Positions 41,963 to 51,526 of a stretch of 52,916 nucleotides of DNA are shown piece after piece (the first letter of the stretch is position 1; every line of letters begins with the position of its first letter). Below the pieces are notes generated by a model that made no database searches, had not been told where the DNA came from, and saw only the letters and a list, made by a program, of their open reading frames with translations. The position numbers were made by a program, and so were the translations under genes. Location: positions 1 through 52,916 of the forward strand of contig JANXXM010000085.1 of NCBI GenBank assembly GCA_025350645.1, in the 5' to 3' direction. This DNA is from Ferruginibacter sp. (lineage in GTDB: Bacteria > Bacteroidota > Bacteroidia > Chitinophagales > Chitinophagaceae).

Positions 41963-43066
41963 TTATCCCCTGCTTTCTTCGTTTATTTTTTCATCTACTA
42001 CGTTTCTAAATACAATTGCACTTCTTCTTTTTAAAGGATTTTTATGCTGGTCTGTAATTTCTCTGCGCATGTTTATGATATCTACACACTTAAAAATAGC
42101 TTCTCTAAAAGAAGCCTCATCTGCGATGCCCTTTCCTGCAATATCAAACGCAGTTCCATGATCGGGAGAAGTACGCACTCCGCTTAGCCCTGCAGTAAAA
42201 TTTATGCCTTCGCCAAACGCCAGCGATTTAAAAGGTATCAAACCTTGGTCATGATACAATGCAAGAACACAATCAAATTTTTCGTGTAAGCCTCTTGCAA
42301 AAAACGCATCTGCACTATAAGGCCCCATACATAATATTCCTTTATTTTTAGCATCAGCAATAGCAGGTTTTATAATATCTATTTCCTCTTTACCTACCAG
42401 GCCTTCATCGCCTGCGTGCGGGTTAAGACCGAGCACTGCAATTTTAGGTTTAGTTATGCCAAAATCTTTTTTAAGCGAATCGTTTATAATTTTGAGCTTG
42501 CGTAGAATATTTTCCAGGGTTATATATTGTGCTACATCTTTTACAGGTATATGTTCTGTAAGTAATGCTACTCTCATATTATCTGCAACCATCATCATGG
42601 CTACATCATCGGCTTCAAATAAATTTTTAAAATAGGGTGTGTGACCTGTAAAATTAAATTCAGGAGACTGGATATTTTTTTTGTGAAAAGGGGCGGTAAC
42701 CAATCCGTCTATACGGTTTTCTTTAAGTGCACCAGCCGCTATAGTAAGACTGAGTATGGCATATTTACCACCGGTTTCGTTCATTTGCCCTGGCGATACC
42801 ACTGTATCTTCTTCCCAGCAATTATATACATTTACCTGCTTAGAGTTTATCCTGGAAGCATCTTTTGCAATATTAAAAGTAAGGTTGTTTTCGGGCAGTG
42901 TTTTGCGGTAAAAATTAAGAACTTTATTATTGGCAAATATTACTGGTGTACATATTTCCAATATACGTGTATCGCTAAGGGTTTTTACAATTATTTCGGG
43001 GCCAATTCCGTTTATATCTCCGCAACTAATTCCGATAGTTACTTTATTTTCTGCTGGGTTATTCAT
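41963..43066 (-). CDS. pdxA: 4-hydroxythreonine-4-phosphate dehydrogenase
   Basis: This is a 367-residue protein. IGISCGDINGIGPEIIVKTL at the N-terminus, TAPFHKKNI, FTGHTPYFKN, LGLNPHAGDEGLVGKEE and the C-terminal YHDQGLIPFKSLAFGEG with TSPDHGTAFDIAGKG are all PdxA hallmarks, including the conserved His and Asp metal ligands. PdxA performs an oxidative decarboxylation step in de novo pyridoxal-5'-phosphate synthesis. The C-terminal ~35 residues form a short extension. It appears monocistronic. Confidence 0.94.
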   Translation of the reverse strand: MNNPAENKVTIGISCGDINGIGPEIIVKTLSDTRILEICTPVIFANNKVLNFYRKTLPENNLTFNIAKDASRINSKQVNVYNCWEEDTVVSPGQMNETGGKYAILSLTIAAGALKENRIDGLVTAPFHKKNIQSPEFNFTGHTPYFKNLFEADDVAMMMVADNMRVALLTEHIPVKDVAQYITLENILRKLKIINDSLKKDFGITKPKIAVLGLNPHAGDEGLVGKEEIDIIKPAIADAKNKGILCMGPYSADAFFARGLHEKFDCVLALYHDQGLIPFKSLAFGEGINFTAGLSGVRTSPDHGTAFDIAGKGIADEASFREAIFKCVDIINMRREITDQHKNPLKRRSAIVFRNVVDEKINEESRG

Positions 43067-43272
43067 CTACAATTATTCGTAATTATACGACTTATTTTTA
43101 AGTGTTATTGCTAATTATTTGCTACCAATTTATGTATTTTACCTTTTGCGTAAAATAAACCAAAGTTATACACAATATTATCCTTCCCTGCTCGTATTGT
43201 TGTTACGAAATTTAATGCAGGTACTGCCCTGATTAAAATTTTACCAATCTACTATAAAAACAGAACAAAATT

Positions 43273-45627
43273 ATGCGTATTTTTTATTTTTTGACGGCTC
43301 TTATTTTTTTATCACAAACTTCCTTCGGTCAAACAAGTGGATTTAGTGGTACAGGTGCTAATATTAATGTAGATAATTATCAGATATGGTGGCGGGTAAA
43401 CCCTGACACAGTAGATGGAAGTAATGCAGCATTACCCTGGATAAAAGGTGTAGTGAAAATAAAATTCAAAACAACGGTATCTAATGTATCTACTGTGTCA
43501 TTTGATCTTAATAGTGTACTTGTAATAGATCAGGTGCAAAGAGGTGCCACTGTATTGGCTGCACCAGCAAGAAGTGGAAATATTTTTACCATATCACTAG
43601 GCACTACTTTAGCAGCTATAGGTACAAGGGACTCCGTTACTATTACCTATCATGGGTCTCCTCCACTTCCGCTACCATCTGTTACAGGTTTTACACTAGC
43701 TACCAACGTAAATGCAGGGAATTACGTAAACACGCTTTCAGAATCTTATGAAGACAGGGATTGGTGGCCTTGCAAGGCAGATATGCAGGACAAAGCAGAT
43801 ACGGTTGATATTACCGTAAATGTTCCGTGGAAGCAAAAATCTGCTACTGATACTTTTTGGGTAGCAAGTAATGGAACACTTATAGATTCTACTATAAATA
43901 GCGTAGATAAATCCCGTTCATTTAAATATATAAACCGATATCCCATGGCAAGCTACCTTGTTTGTTTGGGTGTGGCACGGTATACCAGATTTTACCAGGG
44001 TACTATACCTATTGGTGGCTTTAATGTTCCTGTTGTTTATTACATAATTGCAGGTAAATCGACGACAGCAATTATTACTGCTATGGATAAAGCAACTGAA
44101 GCACTTGCAAAGTTTAGTATAAAATTTGGCGATTATGGATTCGTAGATCCTGTAAGGGGTGGCAAACATGGTTATTATGAAGGGCTTACAGGTGCAACCG
44201 CAATGGAGCATCAAACTTTTACTGCTATGTCTAGTGGGGCCCTTACAAGTCAGTCAACTTTAATACATGAGCTGGCACATCAATGGTTTGGCGATAAAGT
44301 TAGTTTTTCTACCTGGAATGATTTGTGGCTTGCAGAAGCTTTTGCAACTTACAGCCAGGTACTGGCACCACAATTAGTAACCGGAATGTCATATTCAGCA
44401 TTTTCTGAAAGAAGTGCTATTAAAACCACTGCTTTAAGTCAATTAGCTCCTGCATATATTCCAAACTCAGGCATTATAAATTCTGATAATATATGGAATG
44501 GTACAGGTGCTTTGGATTATGGATCTGCAGTATATCAAAGAGGTGCTATGGTAATATCTATGCTAAGAGAAATGAGTGGTGATACAAAGTTTTTTAATGT
44601 TCTAAAAGAATATCAAACAAGATCAACATTGCAATATAAATCTGCCACTTATGATACGTTAAAACAAATTTTTTCTGATTCTCTTGGTGCTAATTTGACC
44701 CAGTTTTTTATGGATAATATAAAAAAAACTGGTTATCCTAAAAATGATGTGAGTTATAAACAGCTCCATGGCCCTTATGATTCTATATATTTAAAAGTAA
44801 AAACGCAAACTACAGCTAATCCTACTCTAGGTTCTTTTCAGCAACCTGTAATTGTTCATCTTAAAAAAACTACTGCTCCTGTAAAAGATACTACAATTAT
44901 ATTTTTTGACTGGCGGGGAAAAGTTTCAAAAGCAGGCAGCGGAGTATTGGGTCCACAACTGGATTCCGTAGGGTATAAGTTATCCTTTAGGCCGGATACT
45001 TATCTGGTAGATGATAGTGCAAAAACTTTATCCTCTACAAATACAATAACAGGTGTAGATGTATTAGGAACAACAGTATTAGATTTGAAAGTAATGGATT
45101 TTACTGTAAAACCGCATGCAGGCTATAATACCGCTGCCCTTACATTAGATGATAATTCAACAAATGCAGAGGTAATTTTGGAAAGAGCCACAGATGCAAT
45201 AAATTTTAAAGAACTAGGTAATATGGCTTTGCAGGCAGGTAACATAGGCAATACAAAACGCTATTCCCTTAACGATGCACAACCATTGCAAACGGATAAT
45301 TATTACAGGGCAAAATTTAAAAATACAGATGCTGTATTTATTTATTCTGCTGTTGTAAAAATAGCAGCATTTAAAACAGGCAACTTTTATATAATAAATA
45401 ATCCGGTGAGTGATGTATTACAAATAAAAACGGACATTAAAGCATTAAATACTGCTTTTGCTTTGAGCATTGCAGATGCCCAGGGAAAAATAATATTTAC
45501 AAAACAAATAAGCAATGCAGGTTCTATTACAGAAATAGATGCATCAGGTTTTGCACCAGGTATTTATATTTTAAAAATTGTAAATACTAACAATGAAATA
45601 CAAAATATTACGTTTATAAAAAAGTAG
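43273..45627 (+). CDS. secreted M1-family aminopeptidase with T9SS sorting tail
   Basis: This is a 784-residue protein. A signal peptide (MRIFYFLTALIFLSQTSFGQ) is followed by an M1 N-terminal beta domain and then the catalytic domain with TGATAMEHQTF in place of the usual GxMEN, and the zinc site LIHELAHQWFGD plus WLAEAFATY (HExxH-x18-E, about residues 333-356). A long C-terminal region ends in a Por-type sorting domain (NNPVSDVLQIK ... GIYILKIVNTNNE ... ITFIKK). It is probably exported through T9SS and acts outside the cell on peptides. A strong terminator follows. Confidence 0.9.
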   Translation: MRIFYFLTALIFLSQTSFGQTSGFSGTGANINVDNYQIWWRVNPDTVDGSNAALPWIKGVVKIKFKTTVSNVSTVSFDLNSVLVIDQVQRGATVLAAPARSGNIFTISLGTTLAAIGTRDSVTITYHGSPPLPLPSVTGFTLATNVNAGNYVNTLSESYEDRDWWPCKADMQDKADTVDITVNVPWKQKSATDTFWVASNGTLIDSTINSVDKSRSFKYINRYPMASYLVCLGVARYTRFYQGTIPIGGFNVPVVYYIIAGKSTTAIITAMDKATEALAKFSIKFGDYGFVDPVRGGKHGYYEGLTGATAMEHQTFTAMSSGALTSQSTLIHELAHQWFGDKVSFSTWNDLWLAEAFATYSQVLAPQLVTGMSYSAFSERSAIKTTALSQLAPAYIPNSGIINSDNIWNGTGALDYGSAVYQRGAMVISMLREMSGDTKFFNVLKEYQTRSTLQYKSATYDTLKQIFSDSLGANLTQFFMDNIKKTGYPKNDVSYKQLHGPYDSIYLKVKTQTTANPTLGSFQQPVIVHLKKTTAPVKDTTIIFFDWRGKVSKAGSGVLGPQLDSVGYKLSFRPDTYLVDDSAKTLSSTNTITGVDVLGTTVLDLKVMDFTVKPHAGYNTAALTLDDNSTNAEVILERATDAINFKELGNMALQAGNIGNTKRYSLNDAQPLQTDNYYRAKFKNTDAVFIYSAVVKIAAFKTGNFYIINNPVSDVLQIKTDIKALNTAFALSIADAQGKIIFTKQISNAGSITEIDASGFAPGIYILKIVNTNNEIQNITFIKK

Positions 45628-45646
45628 TACTCACTAACCGCTAAGT

Positions 45647-45679
45647 AAAAAAGCCTTTCTGAAAAGAAGGGCTTTTTTT
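45647..45679 (+). terminator. terminator after the M1 peptidase
   Basis: AAAAAAGCCTTTCT (45647-45660) pairs with AGAAGGGCTTTTTT (45665-45678) with one G-T, giving a 14-bp stem and a terminal T tract. It lies between the M1 peptidase and rsmA. Confidence 0.88.
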
Positions 45680-45697
45680 ATTGTATTTTTACGGCTT

Positions 45698-46507
45698 ATG
45701 ATGAAGCTAAAAAAATCGCTGGGACAACATTTTTTAAAAGATGAAAATATTATTAAAAAAATTGTTGAGGTACTAGTAGAAAGTAGTTTCCACAATTTGC
45801 TGGAAGTTGGAGCGGGAGGAGGAGCATTGACCAAAGAGTTAATAAAAATTGAAAACATTAATTTTAAAGCAGTAGAACTGGATGACGAAAAAGTGCCGAT
45901 GCTAAAAAATAAATATCCTGTACTTGCAGATAAAATAATTCATAAAGATTTTTTACAAATTGATAAACCTTTTGAACAAAAGTTTATCATCATTGGTAAC
46001 TTTCCTTATAATATTTCTACAGAAATTTTATTTAAAATACTGGATTGGAAAGATGATGTGCCGATAATAATTGGAATGTTTCAAAAAGAAGTAGCCTTAA
46101 GAGTGGCAGCTAAACCGGGCAGTAAAATTTACGGCGTTACAAGTGCTTTGTTGCAACCTTTTTACGATATTGAATATTTGTTTGATGTACCACCGGAAAG
46201 TTTTATACCGCCACCAAAAGTAATGAGTGCTGTAATACGGCTGACGAGAAGAAAAACAGCATTGATTGTACATTCGGAAAAGGCTTATAAAATGCTGGTG
46301 AAAATGGCTTTTAACCAACGAAGAAAAATGCTTCGCAATGCAGTAAAGCCATTGTTTACAGAGGAGTTTTTACAAGATAGTATTTTTAATAAAAGAGCAG
46401 AGGCTTTAAGTATGGAAGATTTTGCAGCACTTACTTTTAAAATGCAGGGAGCAGAAGCCCCTTCTAACCTCCCTCAAGGGAAGGAACAGAAACCCATTTT
46501 AACCTAA
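45698..46507 (+). CDS. rsmA: 16S rRNA (adenine1518/1519-N6)-dimethyltransferase
   Basis: This is a 269-residue protein. KKSLGQHFLKDENIIKKIV at the start, LEVGAGGGALTKELI (SAM binding), IIGNFPYNIS (NxPY catalytic motif) and FNQRRKMLRNAVK identify KsgA/RsmA. It dimethylates two adjacent adenines in the small-subunit rRNA. The family normally ends shortly after SMEDFAALTF; here a 19-residue tail (from MQGAEAPSN on) is encoded by what looks like intergenic repeat DNA containing TCCCT-CA-AGGGA (46470-46481). The start could be either of two adjacent ATGs. Confidence 0.94.
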   Translation: MMKLKKSLGQHFLKDENIIKKIVEVLVESSFHNLLEVGAGGGALTKELIKIENINFKAVELDDEKVPMLKNKYPVLADKIIHKDFLQIDKPFEQKFIIIGNFPYNISTEILFKILDWKDDVPIIIGMFQKEVALRVAAKPGSKIYGVTSALLQPFYDIEYLFDVPPESFIPPPKVMSAVIRLTRRKTALIVHSEKAYKMLVKMAFNQRRKMLRNAVKPLFTEEFLQDSIFNKRAEALSMEDFAALTFKMQGAEAPSNLPQGKEQKPILT

Positions 46508-46656
46508 GAAGGTTCGAGTATGAGGCAAAGGTTTAAAAACGCTGAATAAAGATAAAATGTACAAGAGTGCGACGCCTGTAAAGCTGAATATAGCTGCTGT
46601 TTTTGTGCACTAAAAAAATCACAAAAAGCCGAAGGCTTTAAAATATAAATTTGAAT

Positions 46657-48057
46657 ATGAGTTTACAAAATGAAACAAAAGTAAGACTTGTTACCGCTGC
46701 GGCATTGTTTGACGGGCATGATGCTGCCATTAATATTATGCGCAGAATTTTGCAAAGTAAGGGTGCAGAAATTATACACCTTGGGCACAATAGAAGCGTG
46801 GCAGATATTGTGGAATGTGCCATTGAAGAAGATGTGCAAGGTATTGCCATTACGAGTTACCAGGGTGGGCATGTAGAGTTTTTTAAATACATGAAAGATT
46901 TACTGGTAGAAAATGGTTGCGGCCATATTAAAATATTTGGCGGCGGTGGGGGTACTATTTTACCAAGCGAAATTGAAGAATTACACAACTATGGTATTAC
47001 AAGAATTTATAGTCCAGATGATGGGCGTAGAATGGGTTTGGAAGGAATGATACAAGATGTGATTAATAGCTGCACAACTGTAAAAATGCCTGCTGTAGAT
47101 TTAACTGCTAACAAAAACGGTAAATATGCTTTGGGGGAATTTAAAGACATTATTACCATTGCAAGAAAAATATCTGCTGCAGAAAATGGTGAAGAAAGTA
47201 AAATACAAAAAATTGAAAAAGGTTCGCCTGTCCTCGGCATCACCGGCACTGGCGGCGCAGGAAAATCTTCCGTAACCGATGAAATTGTTCGTCGTTTTTT
47301 AAACAATTATACAGATAAAACCATTGCCGTAATTTCTGTTGACCCAAGCAAAAAGAAAACCGGCGGTGCATTGCTGGGCGATAGAATTCGGATGAATTCC
47401 ATTTCATCTCCCCGTGCATATATGCGCAGCCTTGCTACAAGAGAAAGCGATAAAGCTTTAAGTCAATACGTAACCGAAGCGCTGCAAATTTGTAAAGAAG
47501 CAGGGTTCGATTTAATCATTTTAGAAAGTGCGGGTGTAGGACAAAGTGATGCGTCTATTTTAGAACATTGCGATGTGAGTATGTATGTGATGACGCCGGA
47601 GTATGGTGCACCATCGCAATTGGAAAAAATAAATATGCTCGATTATGCAGATGTAATTTGCTTAAATAAATTTGATAAAGCAGGGGCGCTGGATGCCTTG
47701 CATGATGTGCGCAAACAATACAAACGCAACTACAATTTGTGGGATGCAAAAGATGAGGACTTACCTGTTGTAGGTACTATTGCTGCTCAGTTTAATGATG
47801 CTGGCGTAAATGAATTGTTCGATAAATTAATGCAGATAATTTCTACAAAAACGAGTTCGCAATTTGGCAAACATCCAGCCTTTGCTAAAAGCGGCGGTAT
47901 GAGTGGTTCCATTATTCCGCCCAAGCGTGTGCGGTATTTGGCAGAAATTGCAGAAACGATAAATGAATATAACAAACAGGCAAATGAACAAGCAGCAATT
48001 GCTACAAAACTTTACCAGCTAGATGCTGTAATAAAACTGATGGATAATACAAAATGA
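46657..48057 (+). CDS. icmF: cobalamin-binding plus MeaB-type GTPase half of split isobutyryl-CoA mutase (IcmF)
   Basis: This protein is 466 residues long from the ATG at 46657; a TTG two codons upstream is less likely. Residues ~8-140 are a B12-binding domain ([16 protein letters not shown], the DxH motif for the cobalt ligand, then [14 protein letters not shown] and [12 protein letters not shown]). Residues ~185-420 are a G3E-type GTPase chaperone: [20 protein letters not shown] is the P-loop, and [20 protein letters not shown] and [11 protein letters not shown] are further motifs. In IcmF these domains precede the mutase barrel in one chain; here the protein ends in the linker. Its TGA overlaps the ATG of a nuclease gene, and the mutase half comes next. 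Confidence 0.9.
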   Translation: MSLQNETKVRLVTAAALFDGHDAAINIMRRILQSKGAEIIHLGHNRSVADIVECAIEEDVQGIAITSYQGGHVEFFKYMKDLLVENGCGHIKIFGGGGGTILPSEIEELHNYGITRIYSPDDGRRMGLEGMIQDVINSCTTVKMPAVDLTANKNGKYALGEFKDIITIARKISAAENGEESKIQKIEKGSPVLGITGTGGAGKSSVTDEIVRRFLNNYTDKTIAVISVDPSKKKTGGALLGDRIRMNSISSPRAYMRSLATRESDKALSQYVTEALQICKEAGFDLIILESAGVGQSDASILEHCDVSMYVMTPEYGAPSQLEKINMLDYADVICLNKFDKAGALDALHDVRKQYKRNYNLWDAKDEDLPVVGTIAAQFNDAGVNELFDKLMQIISTKTSSQFGKHPAFAKSGGMSGSIIPPKRVRYLAEIAETINEYNKQANEQAAIATKLYQLDAVIKLMDNTK

Positions 48058-49331
48058 AAGTAATTGTAAAAAAATACAATCAATGGCTGGGGGAGTTAAA
48101 AAATAATATTCACAATAGCCGCCTGCAAACATCGCTAAAAGTAAATAGTGATATGCTTATTTTATATTGGTATGTGGGCAAACAAATTGTAGAAAAAATA
48201 AACGCAGAAGAGTGGGGTACAAAAGTGATAGAGCAACTTTCAATTGATTTGCAAAAAGCGTTTCCTGATATGAAAGGTTTTTCGCTTCGTAATTTAAAGT
48301 ACATGAAACAATTTGCAACTAAATACCCCGATTTATTAATTGGGCAACAGGCCGTTGCCCAATTAATAAAAAACAAACCAATAACGCAGCAGACTGCTGC
48401 GGTATTAAAAAAAAATAATAAAACTTCAATTGGGCAACAGGCTGTTGCCCAATTGAAGAAAAATAAAAATAGCTTAATAGTGCAGCAGCCTGCTGCACTA
48501 TTAGAAAACAAAAGTTTAATTACGCAGCAGCCTGCTGCGCAATTCAGTAATAAAATATATTTTCTCTCAAACCCTTTATTGGTAAGTATTCCGTGGGGGC
48601 ATCATATTACACTACTAGATAAAATAAATGAAGAGGAAGAAAGTTTTTGGTATATAAATAAAACGATAGAAAATAATTGGAGCCGTGCAGTACTGCAATA
48701 TCAAATAGAAACAGATTTGTATTTACGGCAGCAGAAAACAAAAAAAGTATCCAACTTTCATTTAACATTACCAAAGCCACAAGCAGATTTAGCCAATCAA
48801 ATTTTAAAAGATCCATACATTTTTCAATTGATGCAAATTGGCGAAAACATAAACGAAAAAGAATTAGAAGATCATCTTGTAAAGCATATACAAGAATTTG
48901 TGATGGAGCTAGGTGCAGGCTTTGCTTTTGTAGGGAGGCAGGTAAAATTAAAAGCAGGTCGCAAAGATCATTTTATTGATTTGCTTTTTTATCATTTGCA
49001 TTTAAGAAGCTATGTGGTAATAGAATTAAAAATGGAAGAGTTTGAATTGTCGCATACAGGGCAATTGAATGGATACCTTAACATGGTAAATAAACAACTT
49101 CGCCAGCAGCACGATAATCCATCTATAGGAATTATTTTATGCGGCTCTAAAGATAATATAGAAGTAGATTATGCATTAACAAGCATTGGCCATCCGATAG
49201 GCGTGAGCGAATATAAATTTAGTAAACGCTTACCAAAAAATTTAAAAGATAAATTGCCATCTGCAAAATTATTACAAGCAGAAGTAAGCCGTTTCCTTAA
49301 AACCAAAAAAATTATTCCAACAAAAAAATAA
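48054..49331 (+). CDS. DUF1016 (YhcG-type) PDDEXK nuclease with an internal palindromic repeat block
   Basis: This is a 425-residue protein. Residues 1-100 match the DUF1016 N-terminal domain ([20 protein letters not shown] and [19 protein letters not shown]). Residues ~95-165 are an unusual insertion of five QQxxA repeats encoded by palindromes. [14 protein letters not shown] then resumes the family sequence, and the PDDEXK domain follows ([24 protein letters not shown] with D and E-x-K, then [10 protein letters not shown]). YhcG-like proteins are predicted nucleases of uncertain role. The gene starts with an ATGA overlap with the upstream IcmF half and ends 13 bp before the mutase half. Confidence 0.9.
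   Translation: MKVIVKKYNQWLGELKNNIHNSRLQTSLKVNSDMLILYWYVGKQIVEKINAEEWGTKVIEQLSIDLQKAFPDMKGFSLRNLKYMKQFATKYPDLLIGQQAVAQLIKNKPITQQTAAVLKKNNKTSIGQQAVAQLKKNKNSLIVQQPAALLENKSLITQQPAAQFSNKIYFLSNPLLVSIPWGHHITLLDKINEEEESFWYINKTIENNWSRAVLQYQIETDLYLRQQKTKKVSNFHLTLPKPQADLANQILKDPYIFQLMQIGENINEKELEDHLVKHIQEFVMELGAGFAFVGRQVKLKAGRKDHFIDLLFYHLHLRSYVVIELKMEEFELSHTGQLNGYLNMVNKQLRQQHDNPSIGIILCGSKDNIEVDYALTSIGHPIGVSEYKFSKRLPKNLKDKLPSAKLLQAEVSRFLKTKKIIPTKK
48333..48544. repeat. five long palindromes inside the nuclease coding sequence
   Basis: Palindromes lie at 48333-48369 (16-bp perfect stem), 48380-48406 (12 of 13 pairs), 48424-48458 (17-bp perfect stem), 48475-48503 (14-bp perfect stem) and 48518-48544 (12 of 13 pairs). 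Their centres are 42, 48, 48 and 42 bp apart, all multiples of three. Cores are GGGCAAC-A/GGC-GTTGCCC or GCAGCAG-C-CTGCTGC. In frame each encodes (I)xQQxxAxL. Spacers are AT-rich Lys/Asn-coding sequence. Confidence 0.9.
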
Positions 49332-49344
49332 ATTTATTGCGTAT

Positions 49345-51423
49345 ATGAATACCGATTTACTTAAAAGCAAATACAACGAATTACAGGAACAACTGCACCC
49401 CGAAAATAAAAAACTGATGGAGCAATGGGCTGATGTAATGAAAAAATATGAAGGAGATTATTTTGAATTTGATGTGAGAGGAAAAAAAATTAAACAAGAT
49501 TTAATTTTTACATCCTTAAGTGGTACAAAAATTAGCAAAGTTTACTTACCAAAATATAAAGATTGGGGCGATATTTTAAACTGGCAACTACAGGAAAATG
49601 TACCCGGCGAATTTCCTTTTACCGCCGGTGTATTTCCATTAAAGAGAGAAGGTGAAGACCCTACAAGAATGTTTGCAGGCGAAGGCGGACCGGAAAGAAC
49701 TAACAGGCGGTTTCATTATGTAAGTGTAGGGCAGCCTGCAAAGCGCCTCAGTACTGCGTTTGACAGCGTTACCCTGTATGGCGAAGACCCCGCTCATCGC
49801 CCGGATATTTATGGCAAAGTAGGGAATAGCGGTGTGAGTATTGCCACTGTTGATGATGCAAAAAAGCTGTACAGTGGTTTTGATCTGTGCGATCCAAAAA
49901 CATCTGTGAGCATGACGATCAATGGTCCGGCTCCCATGCTGTTGGCATTTTTTATGAATGCGGCAATAGACCAGATGTGTGAAAAATACATCATTGAAAA
50001 TAATTTAAGAGAAGAAGTAAATAAAATTATTGAGGCGAAATATGATATTGAAACTTTGCCTAAATACATAGGCACAGACGGAAAACCCGTTCACCATACT
50101 GCACTTCCTAAAACATTAAACTCTTTGCAAAAAGAAAATAGTACAGATGATTTACAGGGTTCAAAAGTTCTCTCCTTTGGACAGGATTTAGGTGAGGTAA
50201 AAAGCAACTGGTTACCAAATGGAAACGATGGTTTAGGATTAAGATTACTCGGCTTAAGTGGTGCCGATGTATTGGAAAAAGAAGTTTACAACATCATTAA
50301 AGCAAAAGCATTATCATCCGTTCGTGGTACCGTACAAGCAGATATTTTAAAAGAAGACCAGGCACAAAATACCTGTATTTTTTCTACTGAGTTTGCGCTT
50401 AAATTAATGGGCGATGTGCAGGAATATTTTATTACCAACAAAGTTCAAAATTTTTACAGCGTAAGCATTAGTGGTTATCACATAGCTGAAGCTGGCGCCA
50501 ATCCTATAACGCAGCTAGCATTTACTTTGTCTAATGGCTTTACTTATGTAGAGTATTATTTAAGCCGTGGAATGAACATTGATGACTTTGCACCAAACCT
50601 TTCTTTCTTTTTTAGCAATGGTATGGATCCTGAATATTCTGTTATAGGCAGAGTTGCCCGCCGAATATGGGCAAAGGCAATGAAGTATAAATACAAAGCA
50701 AACGACCGCAGTCAAAAATTAAAATACCATATACAGACAAGTGGTAGAAGTTTGCATGCACAGGAGATTGATTTCAATGACATTCGTACAACATTGCAGG
50801 CATTGTATGCCATTTATGATAATTGTAATTCGCTGCACACAAATGCGTACGACGAAGCCATCACCACACCTACCGAAGAAAGTGTGCGCCGTGCAATGGC
50901 CATACAATTAATTATAAACAGAGAATTAGGCACGGCCAAAAATGAAAACCCAAACCAGGGATCTTTCTTAATTGAAGAAATGACTGACCTCGTAGAACAA
51001 GCCGTGCTAGCAGAGTTTGAAAGAATTACAGAACGAGGTGGCGTGCTTGGTGCCATGGAAAGAATGTATCAGCGCAATAAAATACAGGAAGAAAGTTTGT
51101 ATTACGAAACACTAAAACATACAGGCGAATTTCCAATTGTGGGTGTAAATACTTTCTTAAATAAAAATGGCTCACCAACCATTTTGCCCGCAGAAGTTAT
51201 ACGTAGCACCACCGAAGAAAAAGAATTGCAAATAACCATGCTCAATGCATTTAAAGAAAGGCATAAAGAAAAAAGCGCAGCTATGTTGTTGCGTTTGCAA
51301 GAAGTTGCTATTGCCAACGGTAACCTTTTTGAAGAGTTAATGGAAACGGTCAAATATTGCAGCCTAGGCCAAATTACTAATGCGCTTTACAGTGTTGGCG
51401 GGCAATATAGGAGGAATATGTAA
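49345..51423 (+). CDS. icmF: mutase (TIM-barrel) half of split isobutyryl-CoA mutase (IcmF)
   Basis: This is a 692-residue protein. [60 protein letters not shown] and [20 protein letters not shown] are near-verbatim IcmF blocks, followed by [40 protein letters not shown] and the C-terminal barrel. The FPFTAGVFP segment is of isobutyryl-CoA mutase type and lacks the YPTMY of methylmalonyl-CoA mutase. It needs the upstream B12/GTPase half, from which it is separated by the nuclease gene. It rearranges isobutyryl-CoA and n-butyryl-CoA (or a related acyl pair; specificity is inferred). Confidence 0.9.
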   Translation: MNTDLLKSKYNELQEQLHPENKKLMEQWADVMKKYEGDYFEFDVRGKKIKQDLIFTSLSGTKISKVYLPKYKDWGDILNWQLQENVPGEFPFTAGVFPLKREGEDPTRMFAGEGGPERTNRRFHYVSVGQPAKRLSTAFDSVTLYGEDPAHRPDIYGKVGNSGVSIATVDDAKKLYSGFDLCDPKTSVSMTINGPAPMLLAFFMNAAIDQMCEKYIIENNLREEVNKIIEAKYDIETLPKYIGTDGKPVHHTALPKTLNSLQKENSTDDLQGSKVLSFGQDLGEVKSNWLPNGNDGLGLRLLGLSGADVLEKEVYNIIKAKALSSVRGTVQADILKEDQAQNTCIFSTEFALKLMGDVQEYFITNKVQNFYSVSISGYHIAEAGANPITQLAFTLSNGFTYVEYYLSRGMNIDDFAPNLSFFFSNGMDPEYSVIGRVARRIWAKAMKYKYKANDRSQKLKYHIQTSGRSLHAQEIDFNDIRTTLQALYAIYDNCNSLHTNAYDEAITTPTEESVRRAMAIQLIINRELGTAKNENPNQGSFLIEEMTDLVEQAVLAEFERITERGGVLGAMERMYQRNKIQEESLYYETLKHTGEFPIVGVNTFLNKNGSPTILPAEVIRSTTEEKELQITMLNAFKERHKEKSAAMLLRLQEVAIANGNLFEELMETVKYCSLGQITNALYSVGGQYRRNM

Positions 51424-51449
51424 TGTTTATTTTTAAAATTAAGTTGTTA

Positions 51450-51490
51450 ACAAAATCCGGCTTTTTATGGAAAGCCCGGCTTTTGTTTTA
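51450..51490 (+). terminator. terminator after the split icmF operon
   Basis: ACAAAATCCGGCTTT pairs with AAAGCCCGGCTTTTGT with one bulge and one mismatch, followed by TTTTA. It sits 26 bp after the mutase stop codon. Confidence 0.75.
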
Positions 51491-51526
51491 ATTTACATTT
51501 GTTAATTAAAAAATAAAATCCATTTC

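Noticed and set aside
48333-48544. Regularly spaced repeats resembling a small CRISPR array
   Set aside because: The spacing is 42/48 bp with near-identical low-complexity spacers, the repeats are palindromes within an intact reading frame, and no cas genes are present.
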